Positions 51,485 through 59,651 of a stretch of 64,000 nt of DNA are shown here, one piece after another. Position numbers and translations under genes: made by a program. Numbering within the stretch: position 1 is the stretch's first letter; every line of letters starts with the position of its first letter. The notes below the pieces were generated by a model, which saw nothing but the letters and a program-made list of their open reading frames with translations, did no database searches and was not told the origin of the DNA. Source of the stretch: Accumulibacter sp964420975 (lineage in GTDB: Bacteria; Pseudomonadota; Gammaproteobacteria; Burkholderiales; Rhodocyclaceae); assembly GCA_964420975.1 (NCBI GenBank), contig CAYQVH010000017.1:19023-83022 (forward strand). The letters are read 5' to 3'.

Positions 51485-51886
51485 ATGAGATCACGCCCAT
51501 CGACGTCGGAAAGAGAACCCTGTCGGGCCGAAATCGACGCGCTCACTGAACCGGCGGTGATCGAGTTTGGCGCCTCCTGGTGCGGCTACTGCCGCGCCGC
51601 GCAGCCGCTGATCGCACTCGCGCGGTCGAGTCACCCGCGCGTCCAGTGGATCACGATCGAAGACGGACCGGGCCGCGTCCTCGGCCGCTCGTACCGGGTC
51701 AAACGCTGGCCGACGCTGATTTTTCTGGCGCGTGGCCAGGAAGTCGCGCGTCTGGTGCGCCCGGCGGGCGCCGCCGAGATCGAACGCGCCCTGACGGCGA
51801 TCGATCTCGCGGACCAGCCCTCCGCCGCCGAGCGGCCCCAGGCGACGCCCGGCCAGACCCGCCACCCCCCAGCGAGCGCCCAGTGA
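51485..51886 (+). CDS. Thioredoxin-family protein
   Basis: A 133-aa cytoplasmic thioredoxin-fold protein. The active site is FGASWCGYCRAAQP (CGYC in place of the usual CGPC) and the cis-Pro loop is VKRWPTLIFLARGQEVARLV. The CGYC pair suggests a redox potential different from that of thioredoxin 1, closer to oxidoreductases. It has an extended Pro/Ala-rich C-terminus. The GTG of the next small lipoprotein overlaps its stop codon. Confidence 0.87.
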   Translation: MRSRPSTSEREPCRAEIDALTEPAVIEFGASWCGYCRAAQPLIALARSSHPRVQWITIEDGPGRVLGRSYRVKRWPTLIFLARGQEVARLVRPAGAAEIERALTAIDLADQPSAAERPQATPGQTRHPPASAQ

Positions 51887-52026
51887 TCGTCACCCGCAGG
51901 CGCGGCTTGCGACGGCTGCTGTTCGTCGCCCTGCTCACCGCGCTTTCGGGCTGCGCCTGCCGCCTGAGCGGCACTCCGCTCGACACGATGGAGAAAAACG
52001 TCAACCCCGCCTGCTGGTTCTCCTAA
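51883..52026 (+). CDS. Very small lipoprotein, 47 aa
   Basis: A GTG start overlaps the TGA of the thioredoxin gene. The product (MIVTRRRGLRRLLFVALLTA, then LSGCACRLSG) has a basic N-terminus, a hydrophobic stretch and the lipobox LSGC, so the mature lipoprotein would be only about 24 residues, ending NPACWFS with further cysteines. No family is recognised. Coupling to a thioredoxin and its cysteine content suggest a redox partner, but this is speculative. Confidence 0.55.
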   Translation: MIVTRRRGLRRLLFVALLTALSGCACRLSGTPLDTMEKNVNPACWFS

Positions 52027-52328
52027 ACCGGCGACGCGCCGCCGCCCGAAGCGTGCGGCGACGTGTGTTGGACGTCTTCTCCAAAAAAACTTCTGATTCG
52101 CACTCCTCGGGGCTCACTTTTTGCGCCCGCAAGGGCTTATCCTGCACGCCATCGCCCTCAAAACAGCAGGAACGAGCGCTTAGCCTGGATGGCAACGCTT
52201 ACGGCGTCACCGCGCTGAAGGCGTGCGGACGACGCGTGGACTTCCGGCCGTGCAGACCGGGTTGCGGCGGTAGAGCGGGCGACGTTGGGAGCAGATGGGG
52301 GGCTTGTTGAAGAAAGGGGGGAGGAACT
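52027..52328. other. Region upstream of the cas operon
   Basis: About 300 bases without a gene. It must hold the promoter of the effector cas genes, but I find no -35/-10 pair I trust. An A/T-rich patch (CCAAAAAAACTTCTGATT, about 52081-52099) is the most likely area. GGAGG at 52320-52324 is the ribosome-binding site of cas3. Confidence 0.45.
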
Positions 52329-54884
52329 ATGGGTGACGAGGAAAAAACCTTGACGGGGGATTATCCTGTTGCGGCCAAGTACCAAGAGGACCGGGCGATT
52401 GCTCATTGGCGGTCATCTGATCAAACACCGCAATACGTTGTGGATCATTTGCTGAATGTCGCGGCGTACTCACGGAGGTTCAGTCATAAGATTCGCCTTG
52501 AGACTCTGGGCGAACTAGCTGGATTACTTCATGACTTGGGCAAATACAGCGACGATTTTCGGTGCTATATCCATTCGGCCCTTGGGTTGCTCAATCCGGA
52601 TGAGGACGATTATGTCGATTCGGATGCCCTTCGAGGCAAGGTTGATCACTCATCGGCTGGTGCTCAGTTCGTGTGGCGAGAATTGGCCAAGAAAGGGGAA
52701 AGGGCCTCTCTGGTTGGCCAATGGCTGGCGCTCTGCATAGCTTCCCACCATTCAGGCTTAATCGACTGCCTCGCTCCTGAAGGCTCGGATGTCTTTGGCA
52801 AGCGCATGGCAAAGCCGGAGGCAAAGGTTCATCTAAACGAGGTGACGGTTCGTGCTGATCCGGAAATACTTGAGCGTGCAAGGACTCTCATGGATTCTCC
52901 GATTATTCTTAATGAATGGCGTAGCTTGCTTGGTGGCATCAAGCATTACGAACGGCAAGCGCAACCGTTGAATCAGCAAATAGGTCTCGCTGTCCGCTTT
53001 TTGTTTAGTTGCCTGATAGACGCTGACCGAATCGATACGGCGAATTTTGAGCACAAGAAAGTGGCGGCCTTTCGTTCGCTGGGCGATTACGTACCTTGGG
53101 CAGTGTTGATCGCGCGCTTGGAGAGCAGTCTTTCAGCTTTTTCGCTTCGTCATCCGATCGATCATTTACGGCGAAAGGTCTCCGATGAATGCCTGGCCGC
53201 CGCCGCACGACCGCGCGGGATTTTTACGTTGACGGTGCCGACCGGCGGCGGCAAGACGCTGGCCAGCTTGCGGTTCGCCCTGCACCACGCGGCGGCCCGA
53301 AAGCTGGAACGCATCGTCTACGTCATCCCCTTTACGTCGATCATCGATCAAAACGCTAAAGTGGTACGCGACATTCTTGAGCCAGAAGATTGTCCGCAAG
53401 ATCGGGACAAGGTCGTACTGGAGCATCACTCCAGCGTCACGCCGGAAAGGCAGACCTGGCGCGAGAAGATTCTTTGCGAGAACTGGGATGCCCCCGTGGT
53501 TTACACCACGATGGTTCAGCTTCTGGAAAGCTTGTTCGGTAGCGGTACGCGTGGCGCTCGTCACATGCACCAACTGGCCAATGCCGTCCTGATTTTCGAC
53601 GAAATTCAGACACTCCCCATCCGTTGTGTTCACCTGTTCAACAATGCGATCAACTTCATCAGCGAACAGTGCAACAGTACCGTGGTGCTCTGTACCGCCA
53701 CGCAGCCCTTGCTCGACAAAGTGAAGAGGGAACGGGGGGCGATCCGTCTGGCCAGCGAGCACGAAATGGTCAGCGATGTTCGCCAGCTTTTCGCCGATCT
53801 CCGGCGCGTTAATGTTCGCGATCAACGTCGCCCGAACGGCTGGCGCTACGACGAAATAGCTGAATTGGCAAAGAGTGAAGTCGAGCGGGCCGGAAGTTGC
53901 CTGGTCGTCGTCAATACCAAGGATGCGGCGAAGCAAGTTTTTCTGGCCTGCCAGGGAGTGGCCGAGGCTGGTACTTTGTTCCACCTTAGTACCGACATGT
54001 GTCCGGCACACCGCAAGGCGGAGTTGGCGACAGCGAAAGCACGGCTGAAGGCTGGCTTGCGGACGCTGTGCATTTCCACGCAATTGATCGAGGCGGGCGT
54101 AGACGTGGATTTCGGCTCGGTGATCCGTTCCATGGCGGGACTCGATTCCATCGCCCAAGCTGCGGGGCGCTGCAATCGAAATGGCCGGCCGGAGCCGGGG
54201 CATGTTCATCTGGTGAATCCGTGTGACGAGCATGTCACGCTAAAGTGCCTAAGAGACATCGCCATCGGTCGCGAGAAGAGCGCTTCGGTTCTTGACTTCT
54301 TTCGCGAAAATCCGGCGCGTTACGACCATGATTTGCTCGGTCCGCAAGCCATGGCCGATTACTACACCCACTACTTTTTCGCGCGACAACATGCCGATGA
54401 CAAGCATCCGAACGAGATGATCTATCCCGTTTCAGAGCGGGAGTCACCGGACATAGGGCGTCACGATTCCCTGCTGAGCCTCTTGTCGAACAACCAGCTT
54501 TCATTGAGTGAGTCCGTGCGGAAAAAAAACCAACCGCCTTCGCATGGTGTACTGAATCAGTCGTTCATGTCGGCCGCCAATGCTTTCAAGGCCATCGATT
54601 CGCCAACTCAGGGAGTCATCGTACCCTTTGGCGAAGCAGGCGCCGACCTGGTTGGCCGCTTGTACGCAGCATTCGATATTTCCTTGGAAGGTGAATTGCT
54701 CCGCAAAGCCCAGCAATTTACCGTCAACGTTTTTCCTCAGGAGTTCAATAAATTATTCAAGGCTGGTGCGTTGCGGGAAATCAAGGCGGGCGTGCGGGTC
54801 TACAGCCTCGACCCTCGTTACTACAGCAAGCAATTCGGACTGGCGACTGAACCCGTTTCTTTGATGGAGACACTCAATGTCTAG
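52329..54884 (+). CDS. cas3: Cas3 nuclease-helicase, type I-C
   Basis: An 851-aa protein that is recruited by the crRNA complex and then nicks and degrades target DNA. The HD nuclease is N-terminal: H40 and the pair H68-D69 (LAGLLHDLGKYSDDF). The superfamily 2 helicase has Walker A VPTGGGKTLASL near residue 302, DEIQ in LIFDEIQTLPIR near 423, LCTATQPLL (motif III), and AAGRCNRNGRP near 610 (motif VI). GGAGG precedes the ATG. It overlaps cas5c by 8 bases. Base composition is less GC-rich than that of the surrounding host genes. Confidence 0.97.
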   Translation: MGDEEKTLTGDYPVAAKYQEDRAIAHWRSSDQTPQYVVDHLLNVAAYSRRFSHKIRLETLGELAGLLHDLGKYSDDFRCYIHSALGLLNPDEDDYVDSDALRGKVDHSSAGAQFVWRELAKKGERASLVGQWLALCIASHHSGLIDCLAPEGSDVFGKRMAKPEAKVHLNEVTVRADPEILERARTLMDSPIILNEWRSLLGGIKHYERQAQPLNQQIGLAVRFLFSCLIDADRIDTANFEHKKVAAFRSLGDYVPWAVLIARLESSLSAFSLRHPIDHLRRKVSDECLAAAARPRGIFTLTVPTGGGKTLASLRFALHHAAARKLERIVYVIPFTSIIDQNAKVVRDILEPEDCPQDRDKVVLEHHSSVTPERQTWREKILCENWDAPVVYTTMVQLLESLFGSGTRGARHMHQLANAVLIFDEIQTLPIRCVHLFNNAINFISEQCNSTVVLCTATQPLLDKVKRERGAIRLASEHEMVSDVRQLFADLRRVNVRDQRRPNGWRYDEIAELAKSEVERAGSCLVVVNTKDAAKQVFLACQGVAEAGTLFHLSTDMCPAHRKAELATAKARLKAGLRTLCISTQLIEAGVDVDFGSVIRSMAGLDSIAQAAGRCNRNGRPEPGHVHLVNPCDEHVTLKCLRDIAIGREKSASVLDFFRENPARYDHDLLGPQAMADYYTHYFFARQHADDKHPNEMIYPVSERESPDIGRHDSLLSLLSNNQLSLSESVRKKNQPPSHGVLNQSFMSAANAFKAIDSPTQGVIVPFGEAGADLVGRLYAAFDISLEGELLRKAQQFTVNVFPQEFNKLFKAGALREIKAGVRVYSLDPRYYSKQFGLATEPVSLMETLNV

Positions 54885-55632
54885 ATCCTGGCGTAACAGT
54901 ATCGAATTTCGTTTATGGGGCCGCTATGCCTTGTTTACCGATCCGCTGACCCGAATCGGTGGCGAAAAGTGTTCGTATCACATCCCGACCTACGAGGCGC
55001 TGAAAGGGGTTGCCAAGTCGATTTATTGGAAGCCGACGCTGATCTGGGTGATTGACGAGGTGAGGGTCATGAAACGCATTCGCACCCAGACCAAGGGAAC
55101 CAAACCGCAAGAGTTCAGCGGAGGAAATACCTTGGCCATTTATACCTTTCTCTCCAACGTCGAATACCAGGTCCGAGCGCATTTCGAGTGGAACATGCAG
55201 CGTCCCGCGTTGGAGTCTGACCGTGTTGAGGGAAAACACTACGACATTGCCAAGCGCATGCTTGAGCGCGGCGGGCGCCAGGATATTTTCCTGGGAACCC
55301 GCGATTGTCAGGGATATGTCGCCCCATGCGACTTCGGTTCTGGTTCCGGAGAACTCGACACCGATGGCGAACTCGGCTTCGGCCTGATGTTTCACAGCTT
55401 CGATTACCCCGACGAAACAGGTCCAGACGGGGACGGCAAACACAAGCTCTTCACCCGAAGCTGGCAACCGACGATGGTGAACGGCGTGATCCGTTTTGAT
55501 CGGCCAGAGGATTGCAAGGTACGCCGGTTCGTCCGCGAAATGACCCCGAAATCGTTTGGTATGGCGCAGAGCCTGCGCCCAGTCGACAACGAGGCTGCCG
55601 ATCTGATCCAGCAATTGGAGGCGCAATCATGA
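54877..55632 (+). CDS. cas5c: Cas5c (Cas5d), pre-crRNA processing subunit of type I-C
   Basis: A 251-aa RAMP protein. In type I-C, which has no Cas6, Cas5c cuts the CRISPR transcript within the repeat and stays bound to the crRNA 5' handle. The N-terminus RSWRNSIEFRLWGRYALFTD and the sequence GGEKCSYHIPTYEALKGVAK are characteristic, as is GTRDCQGYVAPCDFGSGSGE in the second half. The ATG lies inside the end of cas3. The last codon overlaps cas8c (ATGA). Confidence 0.96.
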   Translation: MSRSWRNSIEFRLWGRYALFTDPLTRIGGEKCSYHIPTYEALKGVAKSIYWKPTLIWVIDEVRVMKRIRTQTKGTKPQEFSGGNTLAIYTFLSNVEYQVRAHFEWNMQRPALESDRVEGKHYDIAKRMLERGGRQDIFLGTRDCQGYVAPCDFGSGSGELDTDGELGFGLMFHSFDYPDETGPDGDGKHKLFTRSWQPTMVNGVIRFDRPEDCKVRRFVREMTPKSFGMAQSLRPVDNEAADLIQQLEAQS

Positions 55633-57518
55633 GCTGGATGCAGAAACTGTACGAAACCTACGAGGTTTGCGCCAGGAGTGTTGATCTGATAGGAACCAGC
55701 CTCTGGCCCGTGTCGCATGTTGTAAAGCAAGCGCACGTCGAGGTCGTCATAGATGCCAATGGGAATCTCAAAGTCGGACGTATTCGAAAACTGGACGCCG
55801 GCGAATCCGATACATTGATTCCAACGACCGAAAACTCCGCAAACCGCTCGGGAGCGTTAGTTGCACCGCACCCCTTATGTGATGAAGTTTCATATTGCGC
55901 ACCGGATTCGCTGCCTTCGGAGAAGTTTTCTACGTATGTCGATCTTCTTTCGTCTTGGGCTCAGTCCACATACGCTCACCCAAAGGCAAGGGCGGTCCTC
56001 GCTTATGTCAAGAAACTTACCCTGAGAGGCGATTTGATTCAGGCTAACGTATTCCCTCTGGCCTTTACCAGCAAGAAGGGACAAAAAACCAAAGTTGCAG
56101 ACGAAAAGGTGTTTATTCGTTGGCGAGTTGAAGAAGTTGAGAATCCCTGTTCTGGAACCTGGCAGGATTCCGGCCTTATTCAGTCGTGGCAGGATTTTGA
56201 TCGAGCCAGCAATCCCGTAAATGGCATCTGCATGGTCACGGGGCGGCCAGGTCGGATAGCTAAAAAACATGCGCGATTTGTTCGGTATCCCGGCGACGGC
56301 GGAAAGCTAATTTCAACGAATGACACAGACGGATACACCTTCAGAGGAAGGTTTACTGACGGGAAAGATGATTATGGCAAACAGGCTTACGCGGTTGGTT
56401 TTGATGCAACCCAAAAGGCTCACAACGCTCTGCGCTGGCTAATTAGTCGCCAGGGGTATCGAAACGACTTCCAAGCCATTGTCAGTTGGGCTGTTTCAGG
56501 TGCGCCTTTGCCCGATCCGATCAAAAACTCATTCGATCTGCTGGGGATAGATGGTTCTGACATCCAGGCGAGCACCGCCTTCGCCAGCACCGACCAGCAC
56601 TTTGCTCTGCGGCTGAAGAAAGCCATTGCCGGATATGGTGCAAAGCTCGATCCCAAAGAAGACGTTGTCGTAATGAGCCTGGATTCGGCTACACCTGGGC
56701 GCATGGCGATCAGCTTCTACCGGGAATTGAAAAGCTCGGACTTTCTCGCTCGCGTCGAGACTTGGCATACCCGCTATGCCTGGTATCAGAACTACGGCAA
56801 GGAAACCCGGTTTGTTGGTGCGCCGGCGCCCCCCGATATTGCGGAGGCAGCCTTTGGTCGTCGACTAGACGAGAAGCTGAGAAATGCAACGGTGGAACGG
56901 CTTCTCCCCTGCATCATCGACGGCTGGAATGTGCCGCTGGATCTCGTTCAAAGCGTGATACGGCGAGCTACCAATAGGGTCGGACTGGGCCACTGGGAGT
57001 GGGAAAAGGTTTTGGGAATTGCATGCGCGTTGTTCAAGGGATACCACACGGAAAGGAACTATCAGATGAGTTTGGAACCGGAGCGGAAGAGTCGTGATTA
57101 CCTTTATGGGCGTCTGTTGGCTATCGCGGACAGCATTGAAAGTTATGCGCTGTCGGTAACAGACGAAGGCAAAAGGCGGGAAACCACCGCCGGACGGCTC
57201 ATGCAGCGCTTTGCCGACCGCCCATTCTCGACTTGGCGCAGCATCGAACTCGCTTTGAAGCCCTATGAGGCCAGGATGCTGGCGGGAAGTGACAAATCAG
57301 TGGCCGTTCTGGCCAAACGTCGGCGATTGCTGGACGACGTCATGAGTGCGCTGGATGATTTGGGCGAGCGAATAAGTGATGCGCCCCTGAGCGGCGAATT
57401 CCTGCTTGCCTACCACTCGCAGCGCAAAGACTTCTGGCCATCGACCGACGTGGACAAGAACACCGCCGTGAGCGAAAGCTCTGCCGACACCACTAATCAA
57501 AGCAACCACCGGATTTAA
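55629..57518 (+). CDS. cas8c: Cas8c (Csd1), large subunit of type I-C Cascade
   Basis: A 629-aa protein that recognises the PAM in type I-C interference. MSWMQKLYETYEVCARSVDL and, further on, CMVTGRPGRIAKKHARFVRY with the following GGKLISTNDTDGYTFRGRF block are typical of the Csd1 family. The ATG is the one overlapping the cas5c stop; the longer in-frame start inside cas5c is rejected. GC content is low here: one 60-base line (56041-56100) counts 28 G+C, 47 percent. Confidence 0.95.
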   Translation: MSWMQKLYETYEVCARSVDLIGTSLWPVSHVVKQAHVEVVIDANGNLKVGRIRKLDAGESDTLIPTTENSANRSGALVAPHPLCDEVSYCAPDSLPSEKFSTYVDLLSSWAQSTYAHPKARAVLAYVKKLTLRGDLIQANVFPLAFTSKKGQKTKVADEKVFIRWRVEEVENPCSGTWQDSGLIQSWQDFDRASNPVNGICMVTGRPGRIAKKHARFVRYPGDGGKLISTNDTDGYTFRGRFTDGKDDYGKQAYAVGFDATQKAHNALRWLISRQGYRNDFQAIVSWAVSGAPLPDPIKNSFDLLGIDGSDIQASTAFASTDQHFALRLKKAIAGYGAKLDPKEDVVVMSLDSATPGRMAISFYRELKSSDFLARVETWHTRYAWYQNYGKETRFVGAPAPPDIAEAAFGRRLDEKLRNATVERLLPCIIDGWNVPLDLVQSVIRRATNRVGLGHWEWEKVLGIACALFKGYHTERNYQMSLEPERKSRDYLYGRLLAIADSIESYALSVTDEGKRRETTAGRLMQRFADRPFSTWRSIELALKPYEARMLAGSDKSVAVLAKRRRLLDDVMSALDDLGERISDAPLSGEFLLAYHSQRKDFWPSTDVDKNTAVSESSADTTNQSNHRI

Positions 57519-57532
57519 CGAAAGGAATTGTT

Positions 57533-58396
57533 ATGAACACTCTGCAAAACAAAATTGATTTCGCCCTCGTACTGCGTGTACGCAACGCCAATCCCAATGG
57601 CGATCCGTTGAATGGCAACCGGCCACGCACCGACTACGGCGGTTTTGGCGAAATTACCGATGTCTGTCTTAAGCGTAAGCTGCGAGATCGGCTGCAAGAG
57701 TCTGGGCAAAGTATTTTTGTTCAGTCGGATGATCGAAAGGTTGATGGTGAAACCAGCCTGCGCAATCGCGCCGAATCGGAAAGCAATGGCTTAGGTAAGG
57801 AAGCCTGGAACCCGAAAAAAGCCAATAAAGACGAAACTGCGCAAAAAGCCTGCGCCAAATGGTTCGATGTGCGCGCTTTCGGGCAGGTTTTCGCCTTTGG
57901 CAAGGAAGGTGATGCCAGCGGGGTTTCCATTCCCATCCGTGGTCCGGTTACGGTGCAATCCGCCTTCAGCAAGCAAATTGTGGGGGTAACTAGCACGCAG
58001 ATCACCAAAAGCGTCAGCGGCGAAGGCGACGGTAGCAAGCGCGGTCCCGACACGATGGGTATGAAGCATCGAGTTGATTCAGGTATTTACGAATGCTACG
58101 GCAGCATCAATCCTCAGCTCGCCGAACGCACAGGCTTCAGCGATGCAGACGCCGATGTACTCAAAAGCATCCTTCCGCGGATCTTCGAGAACGATGCTTC
58201 ATCCGCCCGACCCGACGGCAGCATGCAGGTGCTGAATGTCGTCTGGTGGAAGCACAATTGCAAGACTGGGCAGCACTCCTCGGCCAAGGTTCACGATTCG
58301 CTGCGGAATCTGCTCAAGGAGGATGGCAGCTTCAATCGGGACGCCTTGTCTCAAGCACTCCCGGGGCTGGCTCCGGAAATCATCGAAGGCTTTTGA
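57533..58396 (+). CDS. cas7c: Cas7c (Csd2), backbone subunit of type I-C Cascade
   Basis: A 287-aa RAMP protein that polymerises along the crRNA spacer. NKIDFALVLRVRNANPNGDP, GNRPRTDYGGFGEITDVCLK and, further on, GPVTVQSAFSKQIVGVTSTQ match the Csd2 family. AAAGGA precedes the ATG by 8 bases, and it follows cas8c by 14 bases. It is the last gene of the effector block: 9 bases after its stop comes the stop of a toxin gene on the other strand. Confidence 0.97.
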   Translation: MNTLQNKIDFALVLRVRNANPNGDPLNGNRPRTDYGGFGEITDVCLKRKLRDRLQESGQSIFVQSDDRKVDGETSLRNRAESESNGLGKEAWNPKKANKDETAQKACAKWFDVRAFGQVFAFGKEGDASGVSIPIRGPVTVQSAFSKQIVGVTSTQITKSVSGEGDGSKRGPDTMGMKHRVDSGIYECYGSINPQLAERTGFSDADADVLKSILPRIFENDASSARPDGSMQVLNVVWWKHNCKTGQHSSAKVHDSLRNLLKEDGSFNRDALSQALPGLAPEIIEGF

Positions 58397-58405
58397 GTGC
58401 GGCAC

Positions 58406-58699
58406 TCAGCGCCGCCCGGCCCAGTACCCAGGCTGGCGGCGCTGATGGGCAACGGCGTGAATACTTATGATGTCTGCGGAAAGCCGGTAGATCAGGGAGT
58501 AGGGGAAATGCCGGAAGGCCAATGCACGCAAGTGCTTGGAGACGGCTTTTCCGATTTGGGGGTGTTCGATCAGGCGTTGGCGCGTCTGCAGCGCATCATG
58601 CAGAAAAGCTTCTGCAACCCGGTCGCTGCCGTGTTCAGCGTAGTAATCGACTGCGGCGTCGAGTTCGGATTGTGCTGCCTTGAGAAATACAGCCTTCAT
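58406..58699 (-). CDS. RelE/ParE-family toxin
   Basis: A 97-aa toxin of the RelE/ParE superfamily: MKAVFLKAAQSELDAAVDYY, the helical RVAEAFLHDALQTRQRLIEH, and the beta-sheet core ALAFRHFPYSLIYRLSADII with SIHAVAHQRRQPGYW at the end. ParE-type members poison DNA gyrase and RelE-type members cut ribosome-bound mRNA; the sequence favours the ParE group. The ATG overlaps the antitoxin stop (ATGA). It lies opposite in orientation to the cas genes, inserted between cas7c and cas4. Confidence 0.88.
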   Translation of the reverse strand: MKAVFLKAAQSELDAAVDYYAEHGSDRVAEAFLHDALQTRQRLIEHPQIGKAVSKHLRALAFRHFPYSLIYRLSADIISIHAVAHQRRQPGYWAGRR

Positions 58700-58938
58700 G
58701 CGGCCCGGCGGTTGGCGAGGCGGGCGCGCGCTTGGGCGATGGCCTCATCAAAATCGATGGCTTCCATTTCACCTCGGTCGAAAGCTTCGCCCCGCCGTTC
58801 GGCTTCTGCCACCCAAATCGCCAGAATTTCGTCGTCTTCTTCCAGGCTCAGCAGCAGGCGTTCCGCCAGCTTGGCACGGTCGCTGGTCGCCAGTTGCAGA
58901 GCGGCTGCTTCGATATCTTCAAGGAGAGAAATGGTCAT
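58696..58938 (-). CDS. Antitoxin of the addiction-module component family
   Basis: An 80-aa acidic, helical protein (MTISLLEDIEAAALQLATSD, then RAKLAERLLLSLEEDDE and WVAEAERRGEAFDRGEMEAI) of the short antitoxin family paired with RelE/ParE toxins. It lacks an obvious separate DNA-binding domain. The start at 58938 has GAGG upstream; the frame remains open further but the extra part is unlike the family. Its start codon faces the cas4 start, 74 bases away, so the two transcription units share a divergent control region. Confidence 0.87.
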   Translation of the reverse strand: MTISLLEDIEAAALQLATSDRAKLAERLLLSLEEDDEILAIWVAEAERRGEAFDRGEMEAIDFDEAIAQARARLANRRAA

Positions 58939-59012
58939 GGCAGGAACCTCACGGGATTCATTGGGCAATGCTACCTCAGAGAAGTTGCCAAAACCATCCT
59001 CCAGGAAACGGG
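58939..59012. promoter_or_regulatory. Divergent spacer between the antitoxin and cas4
   Basis: These 74 bases must contain the promoter of the toxin-antitoxin pair and, since the pair separates cas4 from cas7c, probably one for cas4-cas1-cas2. A loose inverted repeat (TTGGGCAA ... TTGCCAA) lies at about 58970-58991. GGAAACGGG serves as the cas4 ribosome-binding site. No consensus promoter is clear. Confidence 0.4.
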
Positions 59013-59651
59013 ATGAGTACCGGAGCCCTTGATTCAATTCCCCTCTCCGCTCTTCAGCATTGGTGCTATTGCCCCCGCCAGTGCGCGCTGATCCATGTCG
59101 AGCAGGTGTTTGCCGAAAACCTTCACACCTTGCGCGGGCAGGCGCTGCATCAGCGCGTGGACGATCCTGGCTTCGAGGTTCGCCAGGGCTTGCGCGTCGA
59201 GCGCGCCTTGCCGTTGTTCAATGACCGCCTTGGCCTCTCGGGCAAGGCGGACGTTGTCGAGTTTCTCCCGGACGGCACGCCGTATCCGGTCGAATACAAG
59301 CACGGTTCCCGCCACAAGCGCGCCGACATCGCCGCCTGCGACGATGTGCAGCTCGCGGCCCAGGCGCTTTGTCTCGAAGAAATGTTCGGCCGGACAGTCG
59401 ATGAGGGCGCGCTCTACTACGCCTCGTCGCGCCGAAGGCGAGTGGTTCGCATCGACGACCCATTGCGCCGTCGCGTCGAAGACACGATCCTCGCGGTTCG
59501 CGAGGCGCTCGCCAGCGGCGCGATGCCATCCCCACGCAATGACGAACGTTGTCGCGCCTGCTCGCTGCGCGATCTCTGCCAGCCCGAGGCGCTGGCGTCG
59601 GCGGCGTCCTACAATCGTCAGCTCCTGAGCCTGTTCGAGCCCGGTGACTAA
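59013..59651 (+). CDS. cas4: Cas4 exonuclease, adaptation module
   Basis: A 212-aa RecB-like nuclease that trims prespacers and helps select the PAM. Iron-sulfur cysteines are LQHWCYCPRQCALIHVEQ near the N-terminus and CRACSLRDLC near the C-terminus. The nuclease core has LSGKADVVEFLPDGTPYPVE and YKHG (Asp, Glu and Lys of the RecB motif). It ends in TAA directly followed by the cas1 ATG. GC content is much higher than in cas3-cas7c. Confidence 0.95.
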   Translation: MSTGALDSIPLSALQHWCYCPRQCALIHVEQVFAENLHTLRGQALHQRVDDPGFEVRQGLRVERALPLFNDRLGLSGKADVVEFLPDGTPYPVEYKHGSRHKRADIAACDDVQLAAQALCLEEMFGRTVDEGALYYASSRRRRVVRIDDPLRRRVEDTILAVREALASGAMPSPRNDERCRACSLRDLCQPEALASAASYNRQLLSLFEPGD

